A stretch of 64,000 nt of DNA, from NCBI GenBank assembly GCA_921293015.1, contig OV121095.1, positions 35,871,484 to 35,935,483 on the forward strand, in the 5' to 3' direction. Position numbers and translations under genes: made by a program. The notes beneath the pieces are model-generated. The model saw nothing but the letters and a program-made list of their open reading frames with translations, was not told the origin of the DNA and searched no databases. Source of the DNA: Phorcus lineatus. Taxonomy: Eukaryota; Mollusca; Gastropoda; Trochida; Trochidae. Positions 24,679 through 37,260 of the stretch are shown here, piece by piece. Within the stretch, counting starts at the first letter, position 1. Each line of letters opens with the position of its first letter.

Positions 24679-25369
24679 GGTAAATGCCTGCCGATAGTTT
24701 GCAACTTGGAAATTTTCCTCTGGGAGGGCAACTACTCAGTGTTTTTCTATAGTTTGATATTTAAAATGACAAAAACACTTTTTGGCAGGCCACTTTTCAA
24801 GCTTATTTATACACTGTGTATGCAAGGTTAAACTTGCATTGCTTTCAAATATTCAGTTTTTGTTTGCATCATAAATATTGTGTCTCTTAAAAAGATACAG
24901 CTGTTTATGAAAAGTTAAAATTCTTTAAAACACAATACTTGTATATTTGTAAATGAAACCATTTTGGCTGAATTTCTGCTGTTTTTATTAGTATTGTTCT
25001 TGAGGTTTACAGTAATTTTTGCACTTTATTTTTACTTTGTAAAATCATTTAGTAATTAGTAAATATATTGAAGAACATTTTTCTCCAACATTAGCTATTT
25101 GAGTTGCATAATGGAATGGAATGGAGAACTTATCTCACTTTACGAAAGAGAAGGAAATTTTTGCGCTGAGGAAAGAGTGCACTCTTACTGGAAAAAGCAA
25201 AACACACCTCCTTGTTTTAACCAAATCAGGAAAGACAGGAAAAGCCCAAAATTGTCATGGGATAAATGTAATCATTCTCTATCTTAAAAAAAGACACTTG
25301 CACTTTCACTTCAACAAGCCCCAAAAGGAGAATTTCATTGAGAGGTGAAATGTACCTTGTTGGTTGAGA
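24679..25369. other. AT-rich non-coding
   Basis: Two overlapping plus frames at 25099-25348 lack a domain. The lysine-rich composition reflects base bias. Confidence 0.4.
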
Positions 25370-25620
25370 CTAGTTGAGGGCAAATATCCTCTGTCGGATC
25401 CTTGCAGGAAATCTAAGCAATTACTGCACTGCCGGTGTTTATTGATAGCTATGGGATCTCTATTGACCTGGAATTGCATTCCAAGAACAAGCGATCCACT
25501 CATGCCGCTCAGCACCTGATGTCCCCGTTCTTCAGTACGCACTCACACATTGTTAATTGAGCATTACGGCTTATGCTAATTATCAGAAACAGGGGGTGGC
25601 AATTGAGTTTATAAGAAATA
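25370..25620. other. GC-richer unique block, possible conserved element
   Basis: This stretch stands out from its AT-rich flanks. The minus strand is open across 25306-25542 and could encode MSGSLVLGMQFQVNRDPIAI and onward, but I recognise no domain. The plus strand contains acggcttatgctaattatca, which includes a homeodomain-like TAATTA-type core. Both an unrecognised exon and a conserved regulatory block are possible. Confidence 0.25.
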
Positions 25621-27164
25621 GCTGAAAGGCGTGAAATTTAGGTTTCAATGTGTATATAATTTGTTTAAAAACAAAAAAACAACCTAAAACAGTTTACGTG
25701 TGGAAAATTGCCATCCAAAAACAAGAGAAAAAGGAAATCTGAGGTTTGAATGCAACAAGGAACTTTTTAAGGAGTTGTTCTACATGGAATTAATTTGGAC
25801 AAAGAGCTAATCTAACATGTACCACACATGAGACCTACTTCATTATTTACTCTTTAAAGAGAAACTTTGTGTTGTGGTGAGCAAAATAAATGAACATACA
25901 GTGTTTTAAAACTACAAGAAAATAACTTTTTGTAAATTTGAATGAACTTTTAGAATGTCATTTTTAAAGTTTTTTTGGAAAACAGAACAGAAAAGTTAGG
26001 ACAAATTTCAAAATATTAGCTCAAACAAACATAAGCTTAAAACAGCACAAAACACAACCCAAAAGACCTCAATAAGATGACATTAATGTCACTTATGAAT
26101 CTAGATAAGATTCCAGCTAGATGTGTGTTCCAACCATCCATGCCAACTTTGTGACAGTTTGGACATCTCTAATCAGCCGTAAGAGTCAGTTCTGTCAGAA
26201 TCATATATAAATGAGATTTATCTCTGCAAAATAATTCATTTTTTTCATGTCATGTAAGGTGTATTCCCAGGTTAATCAGTTTAATTGAAAGGATAAGTAG
26301 CTTAATGTAAAACCAAGAGACCTTTCACAACATCAATGAAAAGGTTAGCAAGTGTGAAATGACATATTGTCTACAAGACTGACATTCTGTAAGGTCAAAT
26401 TACGAGTGTCTCTGTTGCATCATGGGTATGGAAGGTACAGGAAGTGTGAACAAGGATTGGTCTTCCAGTGAGACTGAATTTAAAGATTTTCTGGTAAACA
26501 TCCTTTCTTCAGTAAAAAACATTAGTGATTGAGAGGCGATAAGGATAGGTTTGCCTTATAGCTGTTCATTAGGATTGAATGAATAATTACATTACATTCA
26601 TGATATTTAGACAAAATAAGATTGCTATTAACATATCCTTAGTGAATTTGGATAAAATACCTAATTGAAAATAAAATTAACAAAAAAGAAATTGTTTCTC
26701 CCAGATAAATAATTAACTGTGGTATCTTATAGACATTATATTTCATTACAGTTTTCTAATAAGCTGGATTTGTGTTATTATTTTTAAAAAAAATCAAATT
26801 TGTCTTAAAAAATATGGTCTCATGACATTTCCTTGTAGAACAACCTACTGAAGTTAACTTGCACATAATATAGCTTTTGTTCAAAGCAATAGGACTGCAG
26901 TGTTTTTGTGTGTTAATGGTCACTGCAAATGTTTCAAATGGACTTAAATCAACGAATGGGAACATCTCTTAGAATTCTGTTTAAAATAAATTTCAATCAT
27001 GAAACGTGTTTTTAAGTTCTTACATTTTTAACCATTCAACGTGTAATTGCACATAATATCTGCTTATTCTCAAAACAATTCCCATCTTCACAGACAGTAT
27101 GACATCTTTAAAGAACCATTTTCCTGATCGTTAATTTAATGGTGCATGACAATGAGCAATTGAT
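25621..27164. other. AT-rich non-coding
   Basis: No feature recognised on either strand. Confidence 0.45.
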
Positions 27165-27356
27165 TTACATGAACAAGTGCTTGAAATTTCCAGTGATCCT
27201 GGTCAATAGGTACTCTACATCTCTTCTTACAGCAAGAGACACTAGCTCCTGAATGTACTCAAAGGTGAAGGTCGTGGGTGCATGGAGTCCGAACAACTGC
27301 CTCAGACAATTAGCCCTCAGAAGACAATAACACTCATTAAGTGCAGGCAGATGCAA
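27165..27356 (-). CDS. Candidate exon, unidentified protein
   Basis: The minus frame reads through NECYCLLRANCLRQLFGLHA and then PTTFTFEYIQELVSLAVRRD before ending. Base composition is less AT-rich than the flanks. Within the frame, gctgtaagaagag offers a good 5' splice site just after the codons for ELVSLA, and an AG precedes ttgcatctgcctgcac, so an internal exon of about 130 bp is possible. I recognise no domain, and it does not resemble SCHIP1. It would lie in the inferred downstream part of the minus-strand gene, as either an alternative exon or a nested gene. A good polypyrimidine acceptor (ctacatctcttcttacag) points the other way on the plus strand, but plus frames are closed. Confidence 0.28.
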   Translation of the reverse strand: MHLPALNECYCLLRANCLRQLFGLHAPTTFTFEYIQELVSLAVRRDVEYLLTRITGNFKHLFM

Positions 27357-28013
27357 CTATCACGGACATGTGATAATATTGATATCTGGCACCGCCTCTT
27401 TTGTGAAGAGAATAATCAACATCATTAGAACCTGAAAAAACCACAAGCAGGCTTTTTTTGCTGGAAATTATACAAGTAAATGTTAACAATAGAGAATACT
27501 TTAATAACATGAAAATGATGAAATTGTTGACAAATATTTGATCGAAACATTTATCATCATTCAAAGCCAATATCTAAAATTTACATTAAGAAATGAAAAA
27601 TATCACAAGCAGAGAGAAAGACAAAGTTAAGCGGATGGTGTTGAAGAGGTTATTTAACTGATAGGATAAAAAATTACTATCTGTGAATGGGTCTCCTGCA
27701 CCCCAATATGTATTTGACACTTGGAGAAGAATAGGATTTAATATAGATTTATTGATTCAAATTTTTCAAACAAGCAAAATACAATGATAACTTCCTTTGA
27801 TTAAATGATTAAATATTATACACCACCAGTCTTTGATTATTTTCATTGCACAATCAAACATTCAGTTATGGGATATTTTACATTTTAAATGCAAGCGAAG
27901 TGACAGAAATCTTAATGCATTTTTGGGAGGGTATACAACAGCCAATGGTTCTTTCCATAAAACAGCTACTTTTCATACAACACCACATGGTAATAAATAA
28001 GGAACAGTTAATG
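27357..28013. other. AT-rich non-coding
   Basis: No gene or repeat recognised beyond chance open frames. Confidence 0.4.
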
Positions 28014-28360
28014 AAAATAATTTACCAGAAACTAAATATTCATTGCTTACACACCATTGGAGGATAAATACATATACACTTCTGACTGTTGTACAATTTT
28101 AAGACCTCTAGGACGAGGTGAAACCTGTCTAGGAACGGAAGAGACACTCACAGAGAAAATAATGAGAAATTAAGATACCTGAAAATAATTTACCAGAAAA
28201 CTAAATATTCCTTGCTCATAACATTGGAATATTTATAAGCTAGATATACATCTCTGACAGTTGTAATATTTCAAGACCATCACTCTATGGGGCAGGAAGA
28301 AAACTGTCTAGGAATGTTTCAAGAGACAATCACTTGCATTACAGCATTAGAGGGTTTAAT
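28014..28360. repeat. 178-bp diverged tandem duplication
   Basis: aaaataatttaccagaaa at 28014 and 28192. Both units have ctaaatattc, a tctgac-gttgta segment and ctgtctaggaa. Weaker echoes continue to about 28640. Confidence 0.75.
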
Positions 28361-28646
28361 AGCCTAAGAGATAAGCATCTTTGAAAGCGTTGCAATGGTT
28401 TTTAAAACCATCAGAAGAAAGCTATTTTAGACCTAGATGGGGGAGTGGTTTTTTTAGATTTTCATTATCTGCACGCTTTTGGGAGATAAAATAGCCTTAT
28501 ACATAGGCTTCTCTGATTGTACTACAATAGTAATACCATCACTCACACAGCTAAGAACCTTTATAGATCAAGAGGGAACATTTCCTCAAATTACATTTAC
28601 TATCAGCATGCATTAGGGAGATTTTATACCCTTATATATATGTAGG

Positions 28647-29161
28647 ACTCAGATCTGTGGTGGGTATCTAATTTATGGCGGATTTCCTTATCTGTGGCTT
28701 GTTAGATTGTTACACTGTTTCATGACATCATGCTAAGTGACGTCATTGTGCGATGACGTCATAATAGCTAACTTCCCGTCGTAAGGCCCAATTGCGTCGC
28801 TAGTGTAATAATTAGGGTCACAGAGAGATATTGCAAACGGATAACGACCAAATAATAAGAGTCCATATCCCAATTACGAAAATACATTAAACAATACCTG
28901 TAAATAAGACATTTGCGGCTTCATGCCAAGTCAATTGTGTTTATTTTGTAGGATCTTTTTAGACCTTGGTGAGTCTGTCATCTTTAGCCCTATGATATTG
29001 AAAGACTATCTTTTGTAACCCTTGGATTCCTGTTGACGAATTTTAGGGTAAGTTTGTCTAGCGTAAGGTTTGGTTAATCATTGCAGAAAAATTAAAAAAA
29101 GGTACAAATGTCAGGCATTTGAAAATCTGCCATAGTTTTGGAAATTCACCACAGATTTGAG
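28647..29161. mobile_element. ~515-bp inverted-repeat MITE with CRE sites
   Basis: The left end, ctcagatctgtggtgggtat then atttatggcggattt, is matched by the reverse complement of the right end, ctcaaatctgtggtgaattt then actatggcagatttt, over about 40 bp with several mismatches. No transposase frame. Two perfect TGACGTCA palindromes lie inside at 28738-28745 and 28754-28761. Confidence 0.72.
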
Positions 29162-29370
29162 GCCTGCCATGGATTCGAGTCTTATATAAAGGCTACTCTG
29201 ATTGTACCCCAATGTTTTATACAGAGAGTAGATACACAGCCAAAGTGACACTTTGCCAGGACCTTAAATTTACACCATATGCAAGAGAGATCCTCCAGTT
29301 CAATTGATAAATTAATATCAGGCACACAATAAGATGATTCTACAGCTTGATGTATTGAACATGTCTCCAA

Positions 29371-29580
29371 AACAATTGATAAATGACCTCCATTGACTCT
29401 TTAACAATACATCAGAAGTTTACCATGGTTAAGATAAATCCACAATTGATAAATGACCTCCATTGACTCTTTAACAATACATCAGAAGTTTACCATGGTT
29501 AAGATAAATCCACAATTGATAAATGACCTCCATTGACTCTTTAACAATACATCAGAAGTTTACCATGGTTAAGATAAATC
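29371..29580. repeat. 70-bp tandem repeat, three copies
   Basis: ttaacaatacatcagaag at 29401, 29471 and 29541, virtually without differences. Recent expansion. Confidence 0.96.
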
Positions 29581-30560
29581 CTCATGTTACCAAACTATAG
29601 CATTGGTTCAAGATATATTCACAACTGGCAAACAATTTACATGCTATACATGTTGACTCTGAAGCTGGCTCTCTATCAGTTTTTCAGACTTATTACATTT
29701 GGCTACTTCAATCTTACATATATACAAATCCTTGTTCAAGATACATTCATAACAGTAAGGGAATAAATCAACATGAAGCACAGCTATTGCAAATTCTAAC
29801 TTCTGACTTCTGAGACAGTTGTAAGAGCAATGGAATGTACTGGTGGATGTGCCGTCTACCGATCTATATAGAATATTTCTAGATACATTTATAACTTACA
29901 CACAATAAGCTGATTCAATAGCTGATACTTAGCCACTGCAGCTTCTGTAACAATTTTTCAGAGTGATCTCCGCAGGCTGATGGAATCATCCTTTAACTTA
30001 TCTACAGAGCATATGTTCAAGATACATTAATAAAAGTAATCTTATAATAAGTAGCTCAAAATGTCCATTGCCGATTCTGTGAAATCTCCATAGGCTGATA
30101 GAATTGTGCTCTTCCCAATCTATATAGCATTTTCTAGATACAATCATAACTGACACACAGGATAAGCTGATCAGTAGCCAATACATAGCCATTGTTGATT
30201 CTGTGGCAATTTTTCAAAGCGATCACCATAGGCTAGTGGAATTTGCCTTTCACCAATCTCTAGAGTATATTCCTAGATACTTGATAACTGACACACAGGA
30301 TAAGCAAAAGGTTAGTAGAATTGTCCTTTAACCCATCTATTGAGCTTTTAACTCAAGGTGCTGCAATTACTGGTACATGGCCCCTGTTGACCCTGTACAA
30401 ATTTTTAAGAGTGACAATACATATCTTCCTTCTTTAGAGCATTTGTTTAAGATATATACATAAATCCACACAATAAGCTGATTCAATGGCTAATGCAATG
30501 TGAGCCACTACCACATCAGTGACAATTTTTTTAGACCTTTACCAAATTCATGAGAAATCC
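29581..30560. repeat. Old degenerate tandem array, ~115-140-bp units
   Basis: About seven diverged units, each with an agatacattcataac-like segment (near 29740, 29881, 30017, 30136, 30277), an acaataagctgattca-like segment, gattctgtgacaattttt, and ataggctgatggaatt. It immediately follows the young 70-bp array. Confidence 0.75.
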
Positions 30561-30639
30561 TCCTGTAATGGACCAAAGAGTAGGTTGGCTCAAGATTCAT
30601 TCATTCATGCCACGCCACCGGGAGATTTAATACTTAGCT

Positions 30640-30960
30640 ACATAGACATCACGGCTCTTTAGCAATTTTTTTTTGCGATCAGGCTGGAAACTAATCGATG
30701 ATAGGATATTCCACATTTTCAGTGGCACTGGACCAGACTGTAAAATATTTATACGCCATTGATCACGATGTGACACTAAGTATCCTCCCCAAATTAGACG
30801 TGGTCTTCGTCCCTTCGGTTTGCAATCAGCCCGCCGTTACGGAGGACATAATTACATTCATGGAGGTATTTATCATACGTCTGCAATCTGGCAGAGTTCT
30901 CGCCTCAGTGGATGTCCCGTACTTATAGAATCACCCTCTAATCTAACATTGATTATCTTG
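30640..30960 (+). other. GC-richer block with 76-codon frame
   Basis: The plus frame at 30698-30928 ends in QPAVTEDIITFMEVFIIRLQ then SGRVLASVDVPYL and a stop. The block is unique and clearly less AT-rich than its flanks, with CpG-containing codons (gcc, gtc, ccg). I recognise no domain and see no convincing splice sites. A terminal exon of an unknown gene or a conserved non-coding element are both plausible. Confidence 0.25.
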
Positions 30961-31319
30961 ATTTACGATCCGTTTGATGTCCAAGGGAAATGACGTAATT
31001 GGTAAAGCATCTTTCTTAATTCTTATCCAATCATAACAATCTAGGTACATAGAATTTGATGATGGAAAGGTGTATTTCTGGTAATGTTGATTTTAATCAA
31101 GATTGATAATGAATTGTCAACACATGCATAGGAAAGAAATCTCTACATGTGAAGAAGAGAGAATTACTTGTGAGTAGTTATTTTCTTTGGGATCAGCGAT
31201 AATCAACATATTTCTAATGTAGTATATTTTCAATTTCCCAAATAAATGATTGATATGATGATGAAAAGATGGTAAAATTGGGAGGTGTTACGTAAGCTTT
31301 ACTACAAACAGTAAAGAGA

Positions 31320-31560
31320 GGTCTAGTGATCGGTTTAGAATTCAAGAACAGAAAGCAACTTAACCTCTCTACTGGACTTGTATCTCAGCCTGGGACATGC
31401 AAACAACCAGAACTCTCAGTTTATGCAACAATGAATCGGGTTACCGACCCCTGTGGCGAGCCAAGCCCGATATTGCTGAACATCACTGATAGCAGTAGAC
31501 CTCATAGCTGCATCAACTTTCCACTCTGTCTTAGGTTGATTACATAACTTTGTTCTAACA
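31320..31560. other. GC-richer block, unassigned
   Basis: An open plus frame of 73 codons (31326-31547) has no domain. It lies just before a SINE and may itself be repeat-derived. Confidence 0.22.
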
Positions 31561-31640
31561 CAATGCAATCTATCAAATAATCTTAACAAATAATATTAAT
31601 AATAATATATTGTCCGTCATACATTGTACATAGGAAATTT

Positions 31641-31813
31641 GCTGTGTGCTCTCGGCCCCCAGCAGTTGCAGTGCAGCGCAGATTCAAGGGATTTGCATCC
31701 TTTTATTGCTCAACGTAAAGCAAGGAAGCAACAACTCCCACCTTATGAGCAGCCAGGAATCAAACCCAGACCTGTTGGGTGACGAGCAGTTGCTCTACCA
31801 ACTGAGCTATCGC
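31641..31813 (-). mobile_element. tRNA-derived SINE, family B
   Basis: The minus-strand head at 31813-31741 is tRNA-like: A box TAGCTCAGTTGG (31809-31798) and B box GGTTTGATTCC (31766-31756) at proper spacing. The acceptor stem does not pair and the sequence runs on into a body, so it is a SINE or tRNA pseudogene rather than a working tRNA. Confidence 0.75.
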
Positions 31814-34340
31814 TTTTTTTATACTCACAGCAGTTTTATGTGCAGTATCAGTAAATGCATGCTTACAAATACTAGAAAATCAATCTCTTCATCATGGACA
31901 CTGTAAGGTCTATATTGATTCAGACAAACCTTTTTTATTTCCTGGTTCCTGGTTCCTGGGAATCCATGAAGATAGCAGCGCAATTCTATCATTGCTCATA
32001 GACAATCAATCATTCTGTCAAACGCAGTCGGTCTGGACGGATATTCTCTAGATATGTATGCAAAACAAAACTGAGATGACAATGTTTAAACACTATCCTT
32101 CCCCAAGCTGTGATATATTGCCAATATTCAGTTTGATAGGAATGGTTAAAACAAGAGCTGCCAAATAAGTTTTAGTCAAAACATTCTGTGTGGTTGATTT
32201 ACTGATTATAGTCCACTTATTGAATTGAATATGGGATAAGTGAAAACCCTATGAAACACAGTTTTGTTGTTCAGGATTCTTTCCTTTGATAAATTCACCA
32301 CACACATTGTGTCTTTTCAATCCAAATAATAACTGAACATGACATGTACTATGCCGCAATAATTTCATGCACAAACACACACACAAAAATTTGGAATTCA
32401 AAGGACAATAACATGAACTAAAAATCCCTCAAGAAATAAATTCTGAAACAAAAAACTTTCTAAACTTGTATGTCTACATGGAACTTGATGCAATTTGAAA
32501 TTCAAATTTGACAAAATCAATAGTCAGTCCAAGACTAGCACAAATTGTATCAAGTCTGAGGCAAACGAACCCTCTGTCTGCTGATTGAATGGCCCTCTGG
32601 GCAACTCCGCTAATTGATGGTTATATCTATCACACAGAAACTTAGAAACTAAAATGATGATAAAAAGTTCACACTCCTTGTGAATGAGGCAAAAATGTCT
32701 CGTAATGAATGCTTGATAGAAGAGTTTAAATACCTGTTAATATAGCGTAGGATTTGGAGGAAAGGTTGCAAAATTCGGCTTAGATTTCTGAAAATTCAGA
32801 ATCCCAAATTGATGTTTTTCGATGATGACTTTTTCTAACAACAGAATTATTAAGCTGATAATAGATATAGATAAAAGATATACAACAAATAGATTCAAGT
32901 TTTATTTATCATCAAGAAAAATATGAATTTATAACAAACAAAAAGTTTATGAATTTTTTAAAATATTTTGATCTTTTTAGACTGAAATCACAATTCTTGT
33001 CAAGCAAGATTTATTTTGTACATTTCAATCTTCAACACTTATCCATTCCCTTGTAGTTGTCTCCAGGATATACACTGAAAGGAATAACCATGCAATATTC
33101 ATATCTACATGCAAGCCTCTATCCTTTTAAAGCCGTCAGGCTCACATAATATACCAATGCTACTAAAGGCATAAATAATGATCTGATTCCGTGTAGGAAT
33201 GGCCACGGAATCCAATAAAAGCCAGGGTTTTCCACATAAATTGCACAATGAATCACAACTCTGTCATCCGGACCAATCTCTGAGTACTTCTTATTCAGTT
33301 AATGCAGCGGAGAAATATCACATTAAGTGGAATAGATTACCAAATACCCTTCCATTTCATATATTGTCTCTAAGCACTTAACTGCTTATTGAATATACTC
33401 TCTGTATATAATATAGTTTTTGAGAAAATTACATATAAAAGGGATTTCAGTGAACCTGTAACATTAATTCTTTTGTTGTTTATTTTACCATTTTAGTCGA
33501 AATACATTGCAATACATACAGCCACATAAAATTTGTTTAAAGCATTATAAAAACATTTAATTTGGTTTACATTCTCTTACAAATGTGAATATGTTTTTCA
33601 TAATTTCTCAATTAAACTCTTTGGTATTTAGAAGTAACTCTAAAAAATTATGTTTATATCTAGGGATGGCCAACTTCTTAAATACATTACGATAACACTT
33701 TTGAGATCCCTGCTAATGCAGTGTCTAAATCTTATTGCCTTAAATCATTATCTAAATAAAGCATGACAGAGAACTTTTTGCAATTACTTTTTAAAAACAT
33801 GTGCACATATACAAACCTTTCTGTAATGGTGTCATAGACATACTTTATGACATGAAGTATGACATCTTTGATTCTTTAAGTTTGTTTTGCATTTAAGCAT
33901 TTTATCCTCCACATTGTACAAATTTTGTGTGACATCATATTATAAATACAAATATTGCATAAATTTAAAGTAAGGAACTGGTATAAAATGGTATGGAAAT
34001 AGTGCACCTGCTTATTGCATGGCCCTTCTTACATTATAACTCTAGTATAAGGACAAGCATATTTCCCTTGCATTTTTAAGTTCCATGGGGAGAATACAAC
34101 CCAACTCACAGTGCAAGGTGCCAGAGGCAAACAATATTGGTAAATATAGTCAGCTGAGGCCATAAATCAGATTGGTAATCCAGTGAAGGTATCAAGTGTA
34201 TGCCTGTGACAGTATCAGAGACACATGGCTCCTGTAGGATTAGACCATCTCCCGGTGGACTAATAAGCTATATACTGGGGATTGGAGTCAAGAGTTAAAC
34301 ACAGCTCTTCTGAGGGACTGTATTAATAAGTTTTCAGTGA
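31814..34340. other. AT-rich non-coding
   Basis: No exon recognised. A 60-codon plus frame at 33199-33381 has no domain. Confidence 0.4.
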
Positions 34341-34494
34341 ATGACTGGATGGATGGATGGATGAATAACTACTAACTTTTGATGATAACTGACTGAGTGA
34401 ATGAGTGAATAAATGAATGAATGAATAAATAAATAAATTAATTAATAAAATAAAAATTAATAAATAAATAAATAAATTACATAAATAAATTACA

Positions 34495-34525
<31 letters not shown>

Positions 34526-34530
34526 AAATA

Positions 34531-34597
<67 letters not shown>

Positions 34598-34600
34598 ACC
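34341..34600. repeat. Tetranucleotide microsatellites, mainly (TAAA)n
   Basis: tggatggatgga, then tgaatgaatgaa, then a long, almost pure run of aaat units from about 34410 to 34597. The shift from GGAT to GAAT to AAAT suggests stepwise conversion of one array. Confidence 0.97.
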
Positions 34601-34699
34601 TCGATCAGGTTAAAGTAAAAAAAATCAATTTGGTAACTGTTAATATCCCACTTGGTAGGTATCCCTAAATAATATTAATATTGTCTTTTCACCTCTCTA

Positions 34700-35360
34700 A
34701 TTTAGGTAATTAGGGCATTTGTGAAGAACAGATACCTTAATTACTGATTGACAAATTTTTTAAGATTTGAACCTAAAAAACACTAAATCTAGAGAAAAAG
34801 GTGCATGTTGTCCAAACATTATAATTACTCTTACTCTTATAAAGTAGAGAGCACTTGTTTAGAATGTTAAAAACACTTGGCAACTTTCTTCATCTTAGAT
34901 TTGAACATGGACCTCATTAGTTCATTTAGGTAATCACGGTATTTATGAAGAACTTATTAAGAACCTTAATTAAATTATAAAGATTTGAACCTAGAAAACA
35001 CTAAATCTAGAGAAAAAGGTGCATGTTGCCAAAACATTATAATTATACTCTTACTCTTATAAAGTAGAGAGCCCTTGTTTAGAATGTTAAACACTTGGCA
35101 ACTTTCTTCATCTTAGATTTGAACATGGACCTCATGAGCTCATTTAGGTAATCACGGTATTTATGAAGAACTTATTAAGAACCTTAATTAAATTATAAAG
35201 ATTTGAACCTAGAAAACACTAAATCTAGAGAAAAAGGTGCATGTTGCCAAAACATTATAATTACTCTTACTCTTATAAAGTAGAGAGCCCTTGTTTAGAA
35301 TGTTAAAAACACTTGGCAACCTTCTTCATCTTAGATTTGAACATGGACCTCATGAGCTGA
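34700..35360. repeat. 218-bp tandem array, three copies
   Basis: gtgcatgttg follows agagaaaaag at 34801, 35019 and 35237. Units share cattataattactcttact and ctttcttcatcttagatttg. The first copy is the most diverged at its left end. Confidence 0.95.
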
Positions 35361-35878
35361 AACAGAACCAAGACAAAAGCATGAACCAAGCCGCTACATT
35401 CAAGCCTTCAAGAACGTCCAATAACCAATGAGGTTTCTAGTTTGTGTGGTTTGCACTTAATATTCTTTAAACATAGGTTGACTCATACAAGTGTCACTGC
35501 AAACTAAATTATCTTAATACTAATCAAAGTTTAATCAATCTCATTTCTGAATATATAGGCCTTGAAGGCAAATTTTTCAGTTACCATAGTTAGGCGTTAG
35601 GAATAATTTGAAATGGTAAGTAACAAGTTTAAGAGGACCTGGAGATACTTTCTATTTGATGTTTCTCACATTTCTTTGTATCAAGTCTCCACCTGACATG
35701 ATTTGTGATGAAAATTAAACAAGAGAGTGACAAATCAAATTAGAGTTAAACTAAAATGTCAGAACAAAAATGCCAAGATTGTTGGTATTTGCAAAGTTAT
35801 ATTGTTAAAATCTTGAAAAACAACCTTACAAATAGCAGACAATGAAATGCGAAGGATACTAGCATTCATAATTCAATA
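35361..35878. other. AT-rich non-coding
   Basis: Nothing recognised. Confidence 0.45.
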
Positions 35879-36245
35879 TACCGTATTCCACTTAATAACC
35901 GCCCACTCCCCTATAAGCGCCCACCCACCACGTTTGTGACTGAACAATATCCTGATTTAGCGCCCACCTCTCAACATTGCTTACCTTGCATGCTGATTCA
36001 TTGAGGAAGGTTTTTCAGTCTTGCAATAAGTCTTTTACTTCCACTAAAGTGAAGAATACAGGGTATTTCAAGACTCCCAGCCACCATCAAAATGATAAAA
36101 GTTATAAAACCATATTTCAAAGACATGTGTATCGTAAGAAAACACTTTCAAGACTAAACTTGAGGAAATATTTTATCGTTTTAATTAGCGCCCCCTTTTA
36201 CCAATTTTTTAAGCGCCCCAGGCGCTTATCACGTCGAATACGGTA
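35879..36245. mobile_element. 367-bp inverted-repeat MITE
   Basis: The left end TACCGTATTCCACTTAATAA and the reverse complement of the right end TACCGTATTCGACGTGATAA pair over about 25 bp with four mismatches. If the outer TA on each side is the target duplication, this points to a Tc1/mariner-like origin, but that is not proven. The right end holds aagcgccccaggcgctt, a small palindrome; a similar palindrome occurs at 63938. The 89-codon plus frame inside has no domain. Confidence 0.78.
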
Positions 36246-36339
36246 ATTCCATGATGGATATAACCAGATGAATACTATCATATAAAAAAGAAATGTCCCT
36301 TAAACAACATTCAGTTGATACTAGTATTACTTAATGCAA

Positions 36340-36690
36340 ACATGTAAGGGTTAATATTTTTCATGTGATGTCCTAGGACAGATAGATAACTTTCTAATGA
36401 TGACTTGATATCATCAATATGTTGTTTTATCTAAAACAGGAATTCTGACAGCAGGTATAGCCAGTCTATGTTCCATAGTGGAATTGACATATTGGTATTT
36501 TTCATAACTATGGTACGTAATACATTGAAAATTAATTCTTGTTGACGCGACACTTTGTGTAAGCTCTTTCCTGAATATCAGGCCTTTTGCTTTATCTGAG
36601 GTAACACAAGGCATGCTTTCATTGTTAAAACATGGTGTGACATCTTCTATTGATGGTCTAGCTTGAAATGTTATAGAATAAAACATCATA
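36340..36690. repeat. Partial fold-back repeat with adjoining open frame
   Basis: gtgatgtcctaggacaga near 36365 matches the gcgatgtcctagggca part of the element at 18850-19270. The adjoining minus frame (36414-36689, 91 codons) has no recognisable domain and could be part of a longer relative of that element. Confidence 0.4.
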
Positions 36691-37260
36691 TGTCACAGTG
36701 ACTTGTGTATTATTCAAAACTTACTGAAATTTAAGATCATTTGGCAAGATGATCCAATGTCAAAACTGAAATGTCAAATGTTATGACATTTTGATACTTT
36801 TATCAATGCACAGGTTTTTCTAAAAATCATGCAGGTTCATTACGCACAGACCTGGAATAGTGGAAACAGTGTTCTGATTCTTGGAGAGATGAAATAACAC
36901 AACATTAGCTTCCTGCACAAAGTGAAACATGAAAACGACCTTGGATTCAAAGTAAGAATATTTGATGAGAAAATTTAAAATAGCAAATACTATAATAGAA
37001 TATGCAAATATTTTCATGAAAAAATTAATTTAATTTTGAAAAAAAACCAACAATATCAAATGATTCGATATTTCTTAGAAAATGATCAGAAAATCCATTT
37101 CCAATACTTTATAGAATACTTATATGACATGTACCATGTCCCTAAATTACTCTTGTTATCTATGGCTTGTTCCATTTCACATCATTCATAACTCTTTGTT
37201 CAATATGACATCTTATCAACAAATGAAACCTCAAGTAGGAAGTTTCTCTTTTTATGATGT
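36691..37260. other. AT-rich non-coding
   Basis: Nothing recognised. Confidence 0.45.

Noticed and set aside
31741-31813. Possible functional tRNA on the minus strand
   Set aside because: A and B boxes are good, but the acceptor stem does not pair and the sequence continues as a SINE.
34341-34600. Possible centromeric or telomeric repeat
   Set aside because: It is an ordinary tetranucleotide microsatellite.
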